The notes below the pieces were generated by a model. It made no database searches. It had not been told where the DNA came from and worked only from the letters and a program-made list of their open reading frames with translations. A stretch of DNA of 64,000 nt from Silicimonas algicola (GTDB lineage: Bacteria; Pseudomonadota; Alphaproteobacteria; Rhodobacterales; Rhodobacteraceae). The stretch spans positions 1 to 64,000 of the forward strand of contig NZ_QGGV01000013.1 of the NCBI RefSeq assembly GCF_003148765.1, in the 5' to 3' direction. Below, piece by piece: positions 33,437 through 42,278 of the stretch; the stretch's first letter is position 1, and the number at the start of each line of letters is the position of its first letter. The position numbers and the translations under genes are program-made.

Positions 33437-34033
33437 TCAGCCTCGCTCGGGGCAGCATAGCCAATGAGACACCAAGGCAACCTTGCCGCGGTCGTCCAGC
33501 CCCTGATCTTCGAGGTTCGCCCAGGTCTGAAAGCGCAGCGCGTGGCGAACAGTTGGCGCGATATGGTGCATGTCCGCCGCCCCGTCGAAGGCAGCGAGCA
33601 ACCCCTTCGAGACGCCATCGAGATAGGCGGCGAACTCCGCCATCGGGCCCTGCAAGGCCGGGACATGCGCGACGTCCTCGTAGGACACGGTCCACATGCG
33701 GCGGGTACGCGAAAAGTAGGCGTAGAACGCCGCGACGGCTGCCTCGAAACGCGCCCTCGGGTCCTCGAGACCGGACCATTCGGCAGATTCGGGCGGCGGA
33801 TTGAGCGACAGCCAGTGCGACGTGCAGGCCTGGAAGACCGCAGTCTCGTCGGGAAAGTGCCGATAGACCGTCAGCCGCTGCACGCCGGAACGTTCGGCAA
33901 TCGCGCTGATGGTCGTGGCGCGCGGGCCGATCTCTTCGTGCAGATGCATCGTGGCTTCGACGATCTTTTGTCGCGTTTCTTCCTGCGACTTGGCGCGCTC
34001 GCGCAGGCGGTAGGGGCGCTTCTGTCCTGTCAT
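33437..34033 (-). CDS. TetR-family transcriptional regulator
   Basis: This 198-residue protein has the N-terminal TetR helix-turn-helix (RQKIVEATMHLHEEIGPRATTISAIAERSGVQRLTVYRHFPDE), split here by positions 22-62, and a C-terminal ligand domain with a Trp-rich helix. The start at 34033 is chosen from the conserved spacing to the first helix. A methionine at 34054 is also possible. It is transcribed divergently from a metallo-hydrolase gene, with a perfect palindrome between them, the usual arrangement for autoregulation plus control of the neighbour. Confidence 0.8.
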   Translation of the reverse strand: MTGQKRPYRLRERAKSQEETRQKIVEATMHLHEEIGPRATTISAIAERSGVQRLTVYRHFPDETAVFQACTSHWLSLNPPPESAEWSGLEDPRARFEAAVAAFYAYFSRTRRMWTVSYEDVAHVPALQGPMAEFAAYLDGVSKGLLAAFDGAADMHHIAPTVRHALRFQTWANLEDQGLDDRGKVALVSHWLCCPERG

Positions 34034-34099
34034 TCGATGAACATGGCTGATCATCGAATGATTGACAAGTGGATCTGAATCGCCTATCCGACACTTCAG

Positions 34100-34117
34100 G
34101 TGAACATTGATGTTCAC
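34100..34117. promoter_or_regulatory. Probable TetR operator palindrome
   Basis: GTGAACAT and ATGTTCAC form a perfect 8-bp inverted repeat separated by TG. The similarity extends into flanking TCA/TGA. It lies in the 100-bp divergent spacer, 17 nt before the hydrolase start codon. Confidence 0.6.
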
Positions 34118-34133
34118 TGAAAGTGAGGCCAAC

Positions 34134-34939
34134 ATGACACCGATCACCGAACCCGTCCAACAGCACGCGCAGCCCGTGACCGACGCCTGGACCGCGCTGC
34201 CATCCTGGCTGCCCGTGCCAGGCCTTGGCGCCCTGCCGATCAATGCGTTTCTTCTGAAGGGGCGCGAGCCGGTCCTCGTCGACACAGGACTTGGCGCCCT
34301 GTCGGACGCGATGATCGAGCACCTCGGCGCCGAGATCGACCCCGAAGACCTGCGCTGGATCTGGCTGAGCCACACCGACGCCGACCACATCGGCAATCTC
34401 GACCGCGCCTCGCAATCGCGCCGAACGCCAGGGTGGTGACCAACTTCCTCGGTGCGGGAAAGATGGGGATGATGGGAGTGGGCGATCCTTCGCGGATGCG
34501 CCTGCTGGAGCCCGGCGAAGTGTTCGAGGTCCGCAGTCGGCGCCTGCATCAGGTCAAACCGCCCTATTACGACGCGCCCGAGACGATGGGCTTCTTCGAC
34601 GAGACCGACCGCGTCTTCTTTGCCGCCGACGCCTTCGGCGCCCTGTTGCCCGGCAGTGTCGAAACCATCGAGGAGATCCCCGAGGACGGGCTGCGCGAAG
34701 GCCTCGTCGCCTGGTCGAGCGTGGATGCGCCCTGGCTTGCAGAAATGGACCGAGCATCGCTCGGCCGGATGCTGGGAGCCCTGGAAGCGCTCGACCCCGC
34801 GCATGTGCTCTCGGGCCATCTGCCCGTCTCGCATCGGCTGGACACCCTGACGGACATCGTCCGAAGCGCCTATGGGCGCGGAACGACCGAGGCCGTCACA
34901 CAGCAAATCGCTGCCCAGGTCGAGGCCATCCTCGCCTGA
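34134..34939 (+). pseudogene. Metallo-beta-lactamase-fold hydrolase, broken by one frameshift
   Basis: The first frame (34134-34439) encodes LPINAFLLKGREPVLVDTGLG and WIWLSHTDADHIGNLDR, the zinc-site motif of an MBL subfamily. It then runs into an early stop. The second frame (34433-34939) resumes the same protein with APNARVVTNFLGAG, FFDETDRVFFAADAFGALL and LSGHLPVSH. The two join if one base is restored near 34410, where the family would read ALAIAPNARVV. A normal protein would be about 267 residues. Either a recent inactivating mutation or a sequencing error explains it. The start has GTGAGG before ATG 34134, beside the TetR palindrome. Confidence 0.75.
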
Positions 34940-35100
34940 GCCGCAGTCCCCTTATCGGCTCGACATGGGCGCGACTGGGAGCGCGTCCAAGCCCGGTAAT
35001 TCTGACGGCAAGGTTTCACCGCTCCCACGCCGGTTCATCGCAACTGCTTACGCGGGGACCGCCGGCACTCACCACCTCAAATCAACCAAGGAGAAAAGTC

Positions 35101-35550
35101 ATGACGAACACCATTATCGAGACCAACAAGGCGACTGTCGCCCGCTTCCTCGCCGGCACGCATTCGGCGAACATCGACGATGTCGATGTGATCGACGAGA
35201 CCGTCGTCCCCCACATCGTATGCCACGGTTTCCCGGGGTTTCCGAACGGCGAGTTCAACGACCGCGAGAGCTACAAGGCGTTCTTCCGCATCTTCCGCGA
35301 GTCCTTCAGCGACATGACGTTCTTGACCTTGAAGACCATCGCGACCGAGGACTTCGTCTCGGCGCATTGGGAGATCTGGGCGACCCATTCGGGCGAGTTC
35401 CAGGGCATCGCGCCTGACAGCACCCGCGTCGTCTTCGATGGCGTCGCGCTCTACCGGATGGAGGAAGGCAAGATCGCCGAAACCTGGTTGACCATCAACG
35501 AACCACTGTTGGTTTCGCAGTTGGGCAAGGGTCGGGCCGTAGCGGCCTGA
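35101..35550 (+). CDS. SnoaL-like ester cyclase/polyketide cyclase family protein
   Basis: This 149-residue alpha+beta-barrel protein has NKATVARFLAGTHS, IVCHGFPGFPNGEFNDRESYKAFFRIFRESFSD (spanning 40-75), the SAHWEIWATHSGEFQGI strand and a GVALYRMEEGKIAETW strand. This is the NTF2/SnoaL fold found in many small hydrolases, isomerases and stress proteins. No specific substrate can be named. AAGGAGAAAA precedes ATG 35101. It may belong to the TetR-controlled group because it follows the hydrolase on the same strand by 161 bp. Confidence 0.7.
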   Translation: MTNTIIETNKATVARFLAGTHSANIDDVDVIDETVVPHIVCHGFPGFPNGEFNDRESYKAFFRIFRESFSDMTFLTLKTIATEDFVSAHWEIWATHSGEFQGIAPDSTRVVFDGVALYRMEEGKIAETWLTINEPLLVSQLGKGRAVAA

Positions 35551-35555
35551 CACCT

Positions 35556-35589
35556 AGGCGAGCCCGGCCTGCACCCGCCGGGCTCGCCT
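35556..35589 (+). terminator. 13-bp hairpin after the ester cyclase gene
   Basis: AGGCGAGCCCGGC (35556-35568) and GCCGGGCTCGCCT (35577-35589) pair perfectly around an 8-nt loop, six bases after the stop codon. A run of A, not T, follows on the plus strand. The hairpin also lies just upstream of the next small ORF's Shine-Dalgarno. Confidence 0.6.
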
Positions 35590-35609
35590 CTGAAAAAAAG
35601 GAACTGAAC

Positions 35610-35744
35610 ATGTGCTGCGCAAATACAAATCTGGCGCGGGACCGCGCCTTGCGCCCGTGCCGCCGACTGAAGCCGTGCGGCCGCTGCCGCGTGCAGGAGA
35701 TCTATTCGACCATGCCGCGTAGGCAGGACACCGCTCCGCTATAA
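35610..35744 (+). CDS. Cysteine-rich microprotein (44 residues)
   Basis: The ATG at 35610 follows AAAAGGAAC, a fair Shine-Dalgarno. The product begins MCCANTNLARDRALRPCRR and continues with LKPCGRCRVQEIYSTMPRR. It has five cysteines in its first half, including CC and a CGRC pair, and is strongly basic. I do not recognise it. The cysteine spacing could bind a metal or haem. It lies between a terminator and an EcfG-type promoter, so it is a separate short unit. Confidence 0.4.
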   Translation: MCCANTNLARDRALRPCRRLKPCGRCRVQEIYSTMPRRQDTAPL

Positions 35745-35779
35745 CTCAGGTCGCATACGCAAGACCCCAGGCGAAGGTT

Positions 35780-35804
35780 GGAACCGTGCCGGACGCGACA
35801 AGTT
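35780..35804 (+). promoter_or_regulatory. EcfG-like promoter for the PQQ sugar dehydrogenase
   Basis: GGAAC (35780-35784), 16 nt, AGTT (35801-35804). It differs from the other five sites only at the first -10 base. The start codon is at 35876. Confidence 0.5.
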
Positions 35805-35875
35805 AACGGTGAAACGGCGTCACAATTTCGGAGGGCATTCGCTCGCCGCCAACACACGATTCCAGAGAGGTGAAC

Positions 35876-37812
35876 ATGGTACGATGCAGCGTTCAGTTTG
35901 GGCACGATCAAGCAATCAGAGCATCGCGCGCTGGTGGCACTCTTGTCGCTGCATTGCTCCTTGGAACCGGAATGGCCGCCGCGCAGGTGCTTCCAGTCGA
36001 CGTCGAGACCGGCAACAATTCGCTTTTCTCGTCCCGCGTGCTGACGACCGACCTCAGCGATCCTTGGGCACTGAACTGGGGTCCGGACGACATGATCTGG
36101 CTGACGGAGCGTACCAGCGGCGAGGTGACGCGCGTCGATCCCATCACCGGCGCCCAGCAGGTGCTCCTGGCGCTCGAGGATGTCTACAGCGGACCGCAGC
36201 ACGAAGGCCTTCTGGGCATGGCGTTGCATCCCGAGCTGCTGCAGGGCACGGGCAACGACTACATCTACATTTCCTACACGATCAACAATGGCACAGAGGA
36301 AGACCCTGACCCCTCGGCGCAGATCGTGCGCTACACCTACAACCAGGATCTCCAGCAGCTGGTCGAGCCGATGCCGCTCATCAGGGGGCTGCCCGCCTGG
36401 AATGACCACAATGCCGGTCGTGTCGTTTTTGGACCGGACGGGAAGATCTACTATTCCATCGGCGACCAGGGTGCCAATTTCGGCCGCAACCAGCGGCGCG
36501 AGAACCTGGCCCTGACGCTGCCCACGCAGGACGAGGTCGATAGCGAGAACTGGCGCACCTATTCCGGCAAGATCCTGCGCCTCAATCCCGACGGCACGAT
36601 CCCCGAGGACAACCCCGAGATCGACGGCGTCCGCAGCCACGTCTACTCGTTCGGCCACCGCAACCCGCAGGGTTTGGCTTTCGGCTTTGACGGCAAGCTC
36701 TACGAAACCGAACACGGCCCGGCAACCGATGACGAACTGAACCTCATCATTCCGGGCGGCAATTACGGCTGGCCTTGGGTCGCGGGCAACATCGACGACA
36801 GGAACTATCGTTTCATCGACTGGGCCGAAGCGCCCGACGATGTCACCCCAAACACCGATCCGCTGCCCGACACTGTGCCGCAATTTCAGGAAAGCGAATT
36901 TCCGGGCAAGCTGGTGCCGCCGCTGGCGACCTACTGGACGGTCGACGACGACTATCCGATCGGCGATGTCTGCGGCTACATCTGCGACCCGACCATCGCG
37001 CCTTCGTCGGTGCTACCCTATCAGGCTGGCGAGGATGGCATCCCGGAATGGGACAACTCTGTGCTGATCCCGACGCTCAAGCACGGTACGCTGTACGTCC
37101 AGCACATGTCCGACGACGGCACCAAAGCGGAAGGCCCGCCGGAGGCCTGGCTGTCCACACAGAACCGATATCGCGACGTGCTGGTCGCGCCCGACAACCG
37201 GACCGTCTTTCTGGCCACCGACGCCTTCGGCTCGGCAGCCCAGAAGTTCGGTGAAGGGCTCAACACTTCGGTGCTGCACAATCCAGGCGCAATCCTGATG
37301 TTCACCTACGCCGAAAATGGCGGCGGCGGACTCAGCTTCGCCGCAGGCCCGTCGACGGTCGGCGAGGTCCTTGGCGGGGCAAGAGAGGGCGGGGCGCCAC
37401 AGGAATGGGAAGATCCGGCCACCGGCGGCACCGAGGCGGGAACAGCCGCTGCGACCGAAGACGACATGTCCGAACGTCCCGAAGCCTCGGCTGCGGATGC
37501 CGTCTCCGTGACCGAAGAGGCCCATATCCCGGCGGTCGCCGCGCTCGGCGCGCGCCGCTGTATGCTCAGAACTGCGCGATGTGCCACGGTCCCGCCGGCC
37601 GCGGCGGCGCCGGTGCCGTGCTGGCCGAGAACGAGAAGCTGGCCGACGACGAATTCCTCGCCATGACGACCGTTCACGGCTTCGGTTACATGCCAGCCTT
37701 CGGTGACCGTCTCACCAACAACGACATCGCCGAAATCGGCACTTATATTCGCAACTCTTGGGGCAACGATTACGGCGCTCTCACGACCGATCAGGTGCGC
37801 GAGGTTCGGTAA
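35876..37812 (+). pseudogene. Soluble PQQ-dependent sugar dehydrogenase-cytochrome c fusion, broken by a frameshift
   Basis: The first frame gives a signal peptide (cleavage near AAAQ) and a six-bladed soluble PQQ glucose-dehydrogenase-like domain with WALNWGPDDMIWLTER, WNDHNAGRVVFGPDGKIYYSIGDQG (at about 180-205, with the catalytic-type His) and SFGHRNPQGLAF. After an Ala/Thr/Glu linker the frame is lost at about 37545-37565. A cytochrome c domain continues one frame away, with CAMCHG as haem site and GYMPAFGDRL carrying the distal Met. Removing one GC unit from the GCGCGC run there restores LYAQNCAMCH. The intact protein would be a periplasmic sugar oxidase passing electrons straight to its own haem. 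Confidence 0.75.
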
Positions 37813-37907
37813 GCGGCCCGCTGAGATCCGGAAGGTGACGCTCTGACCGCGGCTCACGTCACTTCTCTGCGCAGACGGTTCGAGGTGTTGATCGGTTGCA
37901 ACGACAA

Positions 37908-38939
37908 ATGCCGAAGATCCTGACGTCATCCCGTCCAGATGCTTGGAAGGACGCAGCTCGAGCGGCGCTTCAGGGCGCCGTCGCGGCAGCTTCGACCTTT
38001 CTTCTGATGCGGCTGATGGGGCTATCGGAAATATTTGTGGGTGTGTTGAGCGCCGTATTCATTCTTCAGCCCAGCATCGGAGGCACCGCCAGATCCGCCG
38101 GCGCCCGGCTGGTCGCCACACTGGTGGGTACCACCGCCGGGCTCGTGACCTTGCTGGCGCTGCCCTATGAGGTCGGCAAAACGCTTGCTCTCGCCTTGTC
38201 CGTCTTTCTGGTCAGCGGACTTGCGTCTTTCCGATCCGACTGGACCTACGGACTCGTCGCGGCCGTGGGCATTTCCCTCGCATCAGAGGTCGATCCTTTC
38301 CAGACCGCCGTGAGCAGAGCCACCGCAATCGCCTTTGGTGCGGGCCTGGGGATTTTGGTTTCCCTCGTGGTGTGGCCAGAGCGCTCACGCACCCGACGCG
38401 AGAAACACTTCCACCGTGTTCTTCGGGCAGTGAGAGACCGCACGGACGATGCTGTGGCAACGGCAGCCGGTCATGGAAAGGCGGAAGCGAAAGAGATCGC
38501 GCCGCGTTACGATCGGGAGATGGCGCTCGCTCGAGAGGCAGATTCCTACACACGGGTTCGTGGCGATCGAGAAGACGAGAGGCTTGCGGCTGTGCGCCGT
38601 CTCTATAACGCGACGATCATCGTGGACCGGGCGGACGACGCTCTCTCGCGAGACCGAAGCGTTCTCCACGACATGGACAAGCAGGTGCGCGACGTCCGCA
38701 AGGATTTAAGTGAGGCCCTCGATCGAATCCTCACCGGCAGCGATAATCCGCGCAAGCTACTGAACAGCATCGACCGAACACTTCAGAGTCTGACCGAGCG
38801 CTCCATCGATTCCGACCAGGATACGGAAGCCGTCGGCGCTCGGCTCGCGCTCACATTCGGACTTAAGGAGCTTCGGTCATCGCTGGGCGCATTGGTCGAC
38901 ACGTTGGAGGATCAGGACCGCCAACGGGCGCACAACTGA
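37908..38939 (+). CDS. FUSC-like membrane protein (aromatic-acid exporter family)
   Basis: The protein has about 343 residues. The N-terminal half has about five membrane helices (RAALQGAVAAASTFLLMR, EIFVGVLSAVFILQPS, LVATLVGTTAGLVTLLAL, TLALALSVFLVSGLAS, AIAFGAGLGILVSLVVWP), as in FUSC/YccS/AaeB proteins. The second half is a long charged, coiled-coil-rich cytoplasmic domain with IVDRADDALSRDRSVL. Such proteins are thought to export aromatic acids or to act in stress tolerance. The start is ATG 37908 or the TTG at 37896. Confidence 0.65.
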   Translation: MPKILTSSRPDAWKDAARAALQGAVAAASTFLLMRLMGLSEIFVGVLSAVFILQPSIGGTARSAGARLVATLVGTTAGLVTLLALPYEVGKTLALALSVFLVSGLASFRSDWTYGLVAAVGISLASEVDPFQTAVSRATAIAFGAGLGILVSLVVWPERSRTRREKHFHRVLRAVRDRTDDAVATAAGHGKAEAKEIAPRYDREMALAREADSYTRVRGDREDERLAAVRRLYNATIIVDRADDALSRDRSVLHDMDKQVRDVRKDLSEALDRILTGSDNPRKLLNSIDRTLQSLTERSIDSDQDTEAVGARLALTFGLKELRSSLGALVDTLEDQDRQRAHN

Positions 38940-39403
38940 ACGAGACCTCACCACAGCATGACAATGCCGCCCGGAGCGTACGACCCGCGTGAGGTCGCCA
39001 AGCGGTCCGCTGACAGAAGCGACGGGTCTCGCTGTTGTGGGCGCCATGCCGATCCAAGCGGCGGCATGTGAGTGCGCAGCGACCACTTGCAACCGAGTTA
39101 CAGTCAGCGTCACGCAAAAAAAAACCAGATCAGACAAAACGGGAGATGCGCAACCGTCGTCGCCAACTGCCAGCCCCGCACGATGCACAGCGTGCTGCAC
39201 GCGCCGAGCGCAACCACCACACATTTGAGCGGCTGTTCAAACGCGGCGAGCGCCCGCAAGTTTGCCTTGCGGACTCAAACGTCTCTTGAGGATCCACGGG
39301 CTTTCGCCTCGCCTATTGTCCCTTCCGAAGCTTTCGGTGCAGCGGGCCCCCTCACTATATGGAGAGGGTCCGCTTACTCCGTTTTCCAGGCCGACCGCGG
39401 CTG
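38940..39403. other. 464-bp region without a gene
   Basis: It lies between convergent genes. There is an A-rich run near 39115, and an imperfect hairpin near 39345-39370 (GGGCCCCCTC...GAGAGGGTCC) that could terminate the minus-strand gene. No coding frame is convincing. Confidence 0.45.
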
Positions 39404-39829
39404 TTAGCCGCCCATCTCCTCCTTGAACTGATCGAAGTCGATCTGCAGGCCATTGATGATCGTCGACCAGTGGCGCGTCAGCGCCGCCTGGCCCACGGCT
39501 TCCTTGATCTCGCCTTCGGTCGCACCGGCCGCACGGGCGGCCTCCGTGTCGGCGAAGACGCAGTACTGACAGGGGATCTGCGCGCCCACGGCGATATTGA
39601 TGAGTGCTTTGACCTTGGGCGAGAGCTCGGTCTGGTCGCTGAACTCCATGTCGCGGGTCATGATCCAAGCGCCGCGGATGCCGTGCTCGGGGTACTCCTG
39701 CATGAAGGTCGGCACGAAGCCGAAGGCCTCCTTGATCTCGGAATAGGTTTCGGCGGTGGTTTCCTGCGCGGAAACGGGTGCCGAGAAGGCGGCCACCGCG
39801 ACGACGGCGGCCATGACGAATGTCTTCAT
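39404..39829 (-). CDS. Secreted carboxymuconolactone decarboxylase (CMD/AhpD-like) family protein
   Basis: The protein has 141 residues. The signal peptide is MKTFVMAAVVAVAAFSAPVSA. The CMD domain has ELSPKVKALINIAVGAQIPCQYC, with a CxxC pair, then FADTEAARAAGATEGEIKEAV and a final helix. The CxxC plus downstream acidic residue gives AhpD-type proteins thiol peroxidase activity. The signal peptide would place this one in the periplasm, which is uncommon. The start has GGAGAAC before ATG 39829. Confidence 0.75.
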   Translation of the reverse strand: MKTFVMAAVVAVAAFSAPVSAQETTAETYSEIKEAFGFVPTFMQEYPEHGIRGAWIMTRDMEFSDQTELSPKVKALINIAVGAQIPCQYCVFADTEAARAAGATEGEIKEAVGQAALTRHWSTIINGLQIDFDQFKEEMGG

Positions 39830-39937
39830 TTCTGTTCTCCAGATTTGCTTGGGTGAGGCCGCCGGACAGCGCGTCCGGGGCTGGCTACTTTCTGGATCAA
39901 GCCGCCCCCGGAACCTAGTCCACCCTTGGTCCGCCAA

Positions 39938-40457
39938 TCTCAGTCCGAATAACGTCTATACTTGTCAATGATTTAGGGGCATGCAGCGGTTACGCTTCAA
40001 GCAGTTGTCTCCGTTAAAACTTGACCGGCGGTACAGTCGGCCCCGAGGTCAGCTACCGGTGCCACCAATAGCGGATGGTCTCGTGGCTGACGGGTCGAAG
40101 TACCTGATGAGGCTGTGTTTCGTCATCGGGCGAGCGTGGGTCGGGACCGATCCCGTCTCAAGGCAGATTCCTCTAGCAGTGCCGGCGGCGACTCGGGCGG
40201 GTGTCAGCGACAGCTGTCCGTGAATACCTTCCAGGGTTTCAAGAAAGACCCGCCTTCGTGCCGCAGATGACGGTGCTTGCCAACGTTCCATCCGCCAGGC
40301 TGCGGATGTAGTTGACCCGGCGCTCGACGAAATCCGGGCCAAGCACCACCATGAAGCGGGCTATTTCGGTGCCTGAGTGCGAAGCGGAACAAAACGGAAC
40401 CGGTCACATTGAACTGATGTGTCACTTCAAAATTGTCGGGGTGGAACCGGGGTGTCG
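39938..40457. other. Region of decayed fragments, no intact gene
   Basis: Minus-strand translation around 40056-40100 gives RPVSHETIRYWWHR, a short piece of an IS6-family transposase. Further right a 37-codon minus frame (about 40240-40350, MVVLGPDFVERR) looks gene-like but is unrecognised. GGAAC occurs at 40386 and 40396 but no matching -10 follows. Confidence 0.4.
40056..40100 (-). mobile_element. IS6-family transposase fragment (about 45 bp)
   Basis: The frame RPVSHETIRYWWHR is typical of the IS6 transposase helix-turn-helix region (compare RHETVRYLWNRFGP in the element at 61890-62704). It ends at a stop codon and is flanked by unrelated sequence. Confidence 0.4.
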
Positions 40458-41588
40458 GTGTCAGATGTCGAAGAGAAGCTGAAACTGCAGCGCGCGGCGC
40501 TTGCTGACTTCGGGCTGTTCGCGTTCCAATGTGACGACATCGACGACCTTCTTGGCCGCGCCTGCGAACTGGTTTCGAGCGCGCTGGACGTCCACCTGGT
40601 GAAGGTGCTCGAGCATCTCCCGGAGCGCGGCGAAATGCTCATTCGAGCCGGCGTGAACTGGAAGCCGGGCGTCGTCGGACGGGAGACGCTCGGAGACCAC
40701 GAACACTCGCCCGGCGGATACGCTCTCCGGGCCGCTCAGCCGGTAGTGTCGCCGGACCTGGACCTGGAGGAGCGCTTCGAGACGCCTGCCGTCCTGCGTC
40801 ACCACGGCGTAAGAAGTATGGTCAACGTCATCATCGCCGGAGAGGGAGAAGCCTTCGGAGTTCTCGAGGTTGATGCCCGTGAACCGCGCGACTTCGGTGA
40901 TGACGACGTCGCCTTCCTGCGCACCTATGCCAACCTGCTCGCGGCTGGTATCGACCGGGTGCGGACGCATGACGAGCTTCGGCGCTCCGCCCTCGATCAC
41001 GAGTTGCTTGCGCGGGAACTCGGGCACCGAGTGAGAAACCTGCTCGGCCTCGTTCGCGCGCTTGCGTCGCAGACCACTTCGAAGGACGGCAGCGAAGAGG
41101 GGTTTCGTAGCGCCTTCATCGCTCGCCTTCACGCGCTCGCAACGGCCGAAGGGTTGGTGTTCGAGAGGAGTGAGAACCACACGGATCCGATGATCCTCGC
41201 GCAGGAGATCCTTGAGCCGCATCGGCACGAGAGCCCGGAAAAGATCACGATCGATGGACCTCCGGTGCGGATGTCGGCGAGACAGGCGCGGATGTTCGGC
41301 TTGGCCCTGCACGAACTGGCGACGAACGCTGCGAAGTATGGAGCGCTCTCGGTGTCGGGCGGGGTGGTGCATCTCGCCTGGCGCCTCGACGAAACAGCCG
41401 CGGATCGCCAACGGCTCGTGATCAGCTGGGAAGAAGCGGACGGGCCCGAGATTACCCCGCCGGAGCGCAAGGGCTTCGGCACGCGCCTTCTGGAAGACGT
41501 GGTCGGCCATGCGTTGGATGGCGAGGCGGAGCTGAACTATCAGCCGCAAGGCTTGCGTTACCATTTGAAGATTCCGTTGGACGATTGA
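40458..41588 (+). CDS. GAF-HWE histidine kinase
   Basis: This protein of about 376 residues has an N-terminal GAF domain (about 15-170: VKVLEHLPERGEMLIRAGVNW, GVLEVDAREPRDFGDDDVAFL). An HWE-type HisKA_2 domain follows with ELGHRVRNLLGLVRAL. The ATPase has HELATNAAKYGAL, the HWE-specific W-x-E motif (ISWEE) and GFGTRLLEDVVG. HWE kinases commonly act on PhyR-type or single-domain regulators of the general stress response. No transmembrane helix is seen, so it senses a cytosolic ligand. The start is a GTG (40458, or GTG 40419). A single-domain receiver gene follows at 5 bp. Confidence 0.8.
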   Translation: MSDVEEKLKLQRAALADFGLFAFQCDDIDDLLGRACELVSSALDVHLVKVLEHLPERGEMLIRAGVNWKPGVVGRETLGDHEHSPGGYALRAAQPVVSPDLDLEERFETPAVLRHHGVRSMVNVIIAGEGEAFGVLEVDAREPRDFGDDDVAFLRTYANLLAAGIDRVRTHDELRRSALDHELLARELGHRVRNLLGLVRALASQTTSKDGSEEGFRSAFIARLHALATAEGLVFERSENHTDPMILAQEILEPHRHESPEKITIDGPPVRMSARQARMFGLALHELATNAAKYGALSVSGGVVHLAWRLDETAADRQRLVISWEEADGPEITPPERKGFGTRLLEDVVGHALDGEAELNYQPQGLRYHLKIPLDD

Positions 41589-41593
41589 CGACC

Positions 41594-41983
41594 ATGACCT
41601 ACTCCCAGACCGACGATCTCGCCGATCAGCGCATCCTCGTCGTAGAGGACGAGTGGCTGATCGCGCTCGATCTCAAGGACCTTCTGGAGCGGTGGCGCTG
41701 CACAGTTATCGGTCCTGTGGCGACAACGTCGGCGGCACTGGACCTCATCGAGGAAGAGCGGCCGGACGCGTCTATCCTGGACGTTCAACTGAGAGGTGAA
41801 ACTTCCGAGCGCGTAGCGGACATGCTGCGCGACAGGGAGTGTCCCTTCCTCGTGCTGACGGCTTATCAACACCATCATCTGAGCGGGGCTCTGAGCGAGG
41901 CTCCCATGCTCCGAAAACCTGTCGATGAGACGAAGCTTCGGACACTGCTTGCCGAACTGCTGCGTTCCGCCAGCTTCCGCTAA
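41594..41983 (+). CDS. Stand-alone receiver-domain response regulator
   Basis: This 129-residue protein consists of a receiver domain only: the VVEDEW acidic pair, phospho-acceptor Asp in ILDVQLRGE, LTAYQ threonine and RKPV lysine. No output domain is present. It is encoded directly after the GAF-HWE kinase and is its probable partner, either as a phosphate sink or as a relay to another protein. Confidence 0.85.
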   Translation: MTYSQTDDLADQRILVVEDEWLIALDLKDLLERWRCTVIGPVATTSAALDLIEEERPDASILDVQLRGETSERVADMLRDRECPFLVLTAYQHHHLSGALSEAPMLRKPVDETKLRTLLAELLRSASFR

Positions 41984-42126
41984 AGCAGTGACCAGTCCTT
42001 TTGCGCCCATAGGTGTCGAACAATGTCACCTGGTTTTGCGGACAGTCGATGGACGACGTGTTGAGCAACCCGCTTGCAACGGCCCCACGATCGCGGTCGC
42101 CTGCCCCGCCCTCGCGCGAGCTTGTG

Positions 42127-42151
42127 GGAACATAAGTCGCGAAAGCCTGTT
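42127..42151 (+). promoter_or_regulatory. EcfG-type promoter for the lipoprotein-CDF operon
   Basis: GGAAC (42127-42131), 16 nt, TGTT (42148-42151), 76 nt before the first ATG at 42228. It is an exact match to the pattern shared in this window. Confidence 0.65.
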
Positions 42152-42227
42152 CGGACACTTGTTAGACACCAATTCGCGTCGAGCGCGCTCGCTGGAACGT
42201 TCGCAACGCTCGAGGAGGAGTTACAGC

Positions 42228-42278
42228 ATGAAATCGTTCTTCGCCCTGAGGAGCAGCGTCAAAACTCTTAAGATATGA
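42228..42278 (+). CDS. Possible 16-residue leader peptide
   Basis: A very strong Shine-Dalgarno (GAGGAGGAG) precedes ATG 42228, and the product is MKSFFALRSSVKTLKI. Its stop overlaps the lipoprotein start (ATGA), and the lipoprotein has no ribosome binding site of its own outside this frame. The likely role is translational coupling. It has no known homologue that I recognise. Confidence 0.45.
   Translation: MKSFFALRSSVKTLKI

Noticed and set aside
34034-34906. N-terminal extension of the TetR gene to a 489-residue protein
   Set aside because: The added part is antisense to the metallo-hydrolase and lacks any domain. The TetR helix-turn-helix begins at the normal distance from 34033.
40240-40350. 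A 37-codon minus-strand frame with gene-like composition
   Set aside because: No ribosome binding site, no recognised family, and it sits among decayed fragments. Mentioned only as part of the remnant region.
40386-40420. Two GGAAC boxes upstream of the first HWE kinase
   Set aside because: Neither is followed by a GTT at the right distance.
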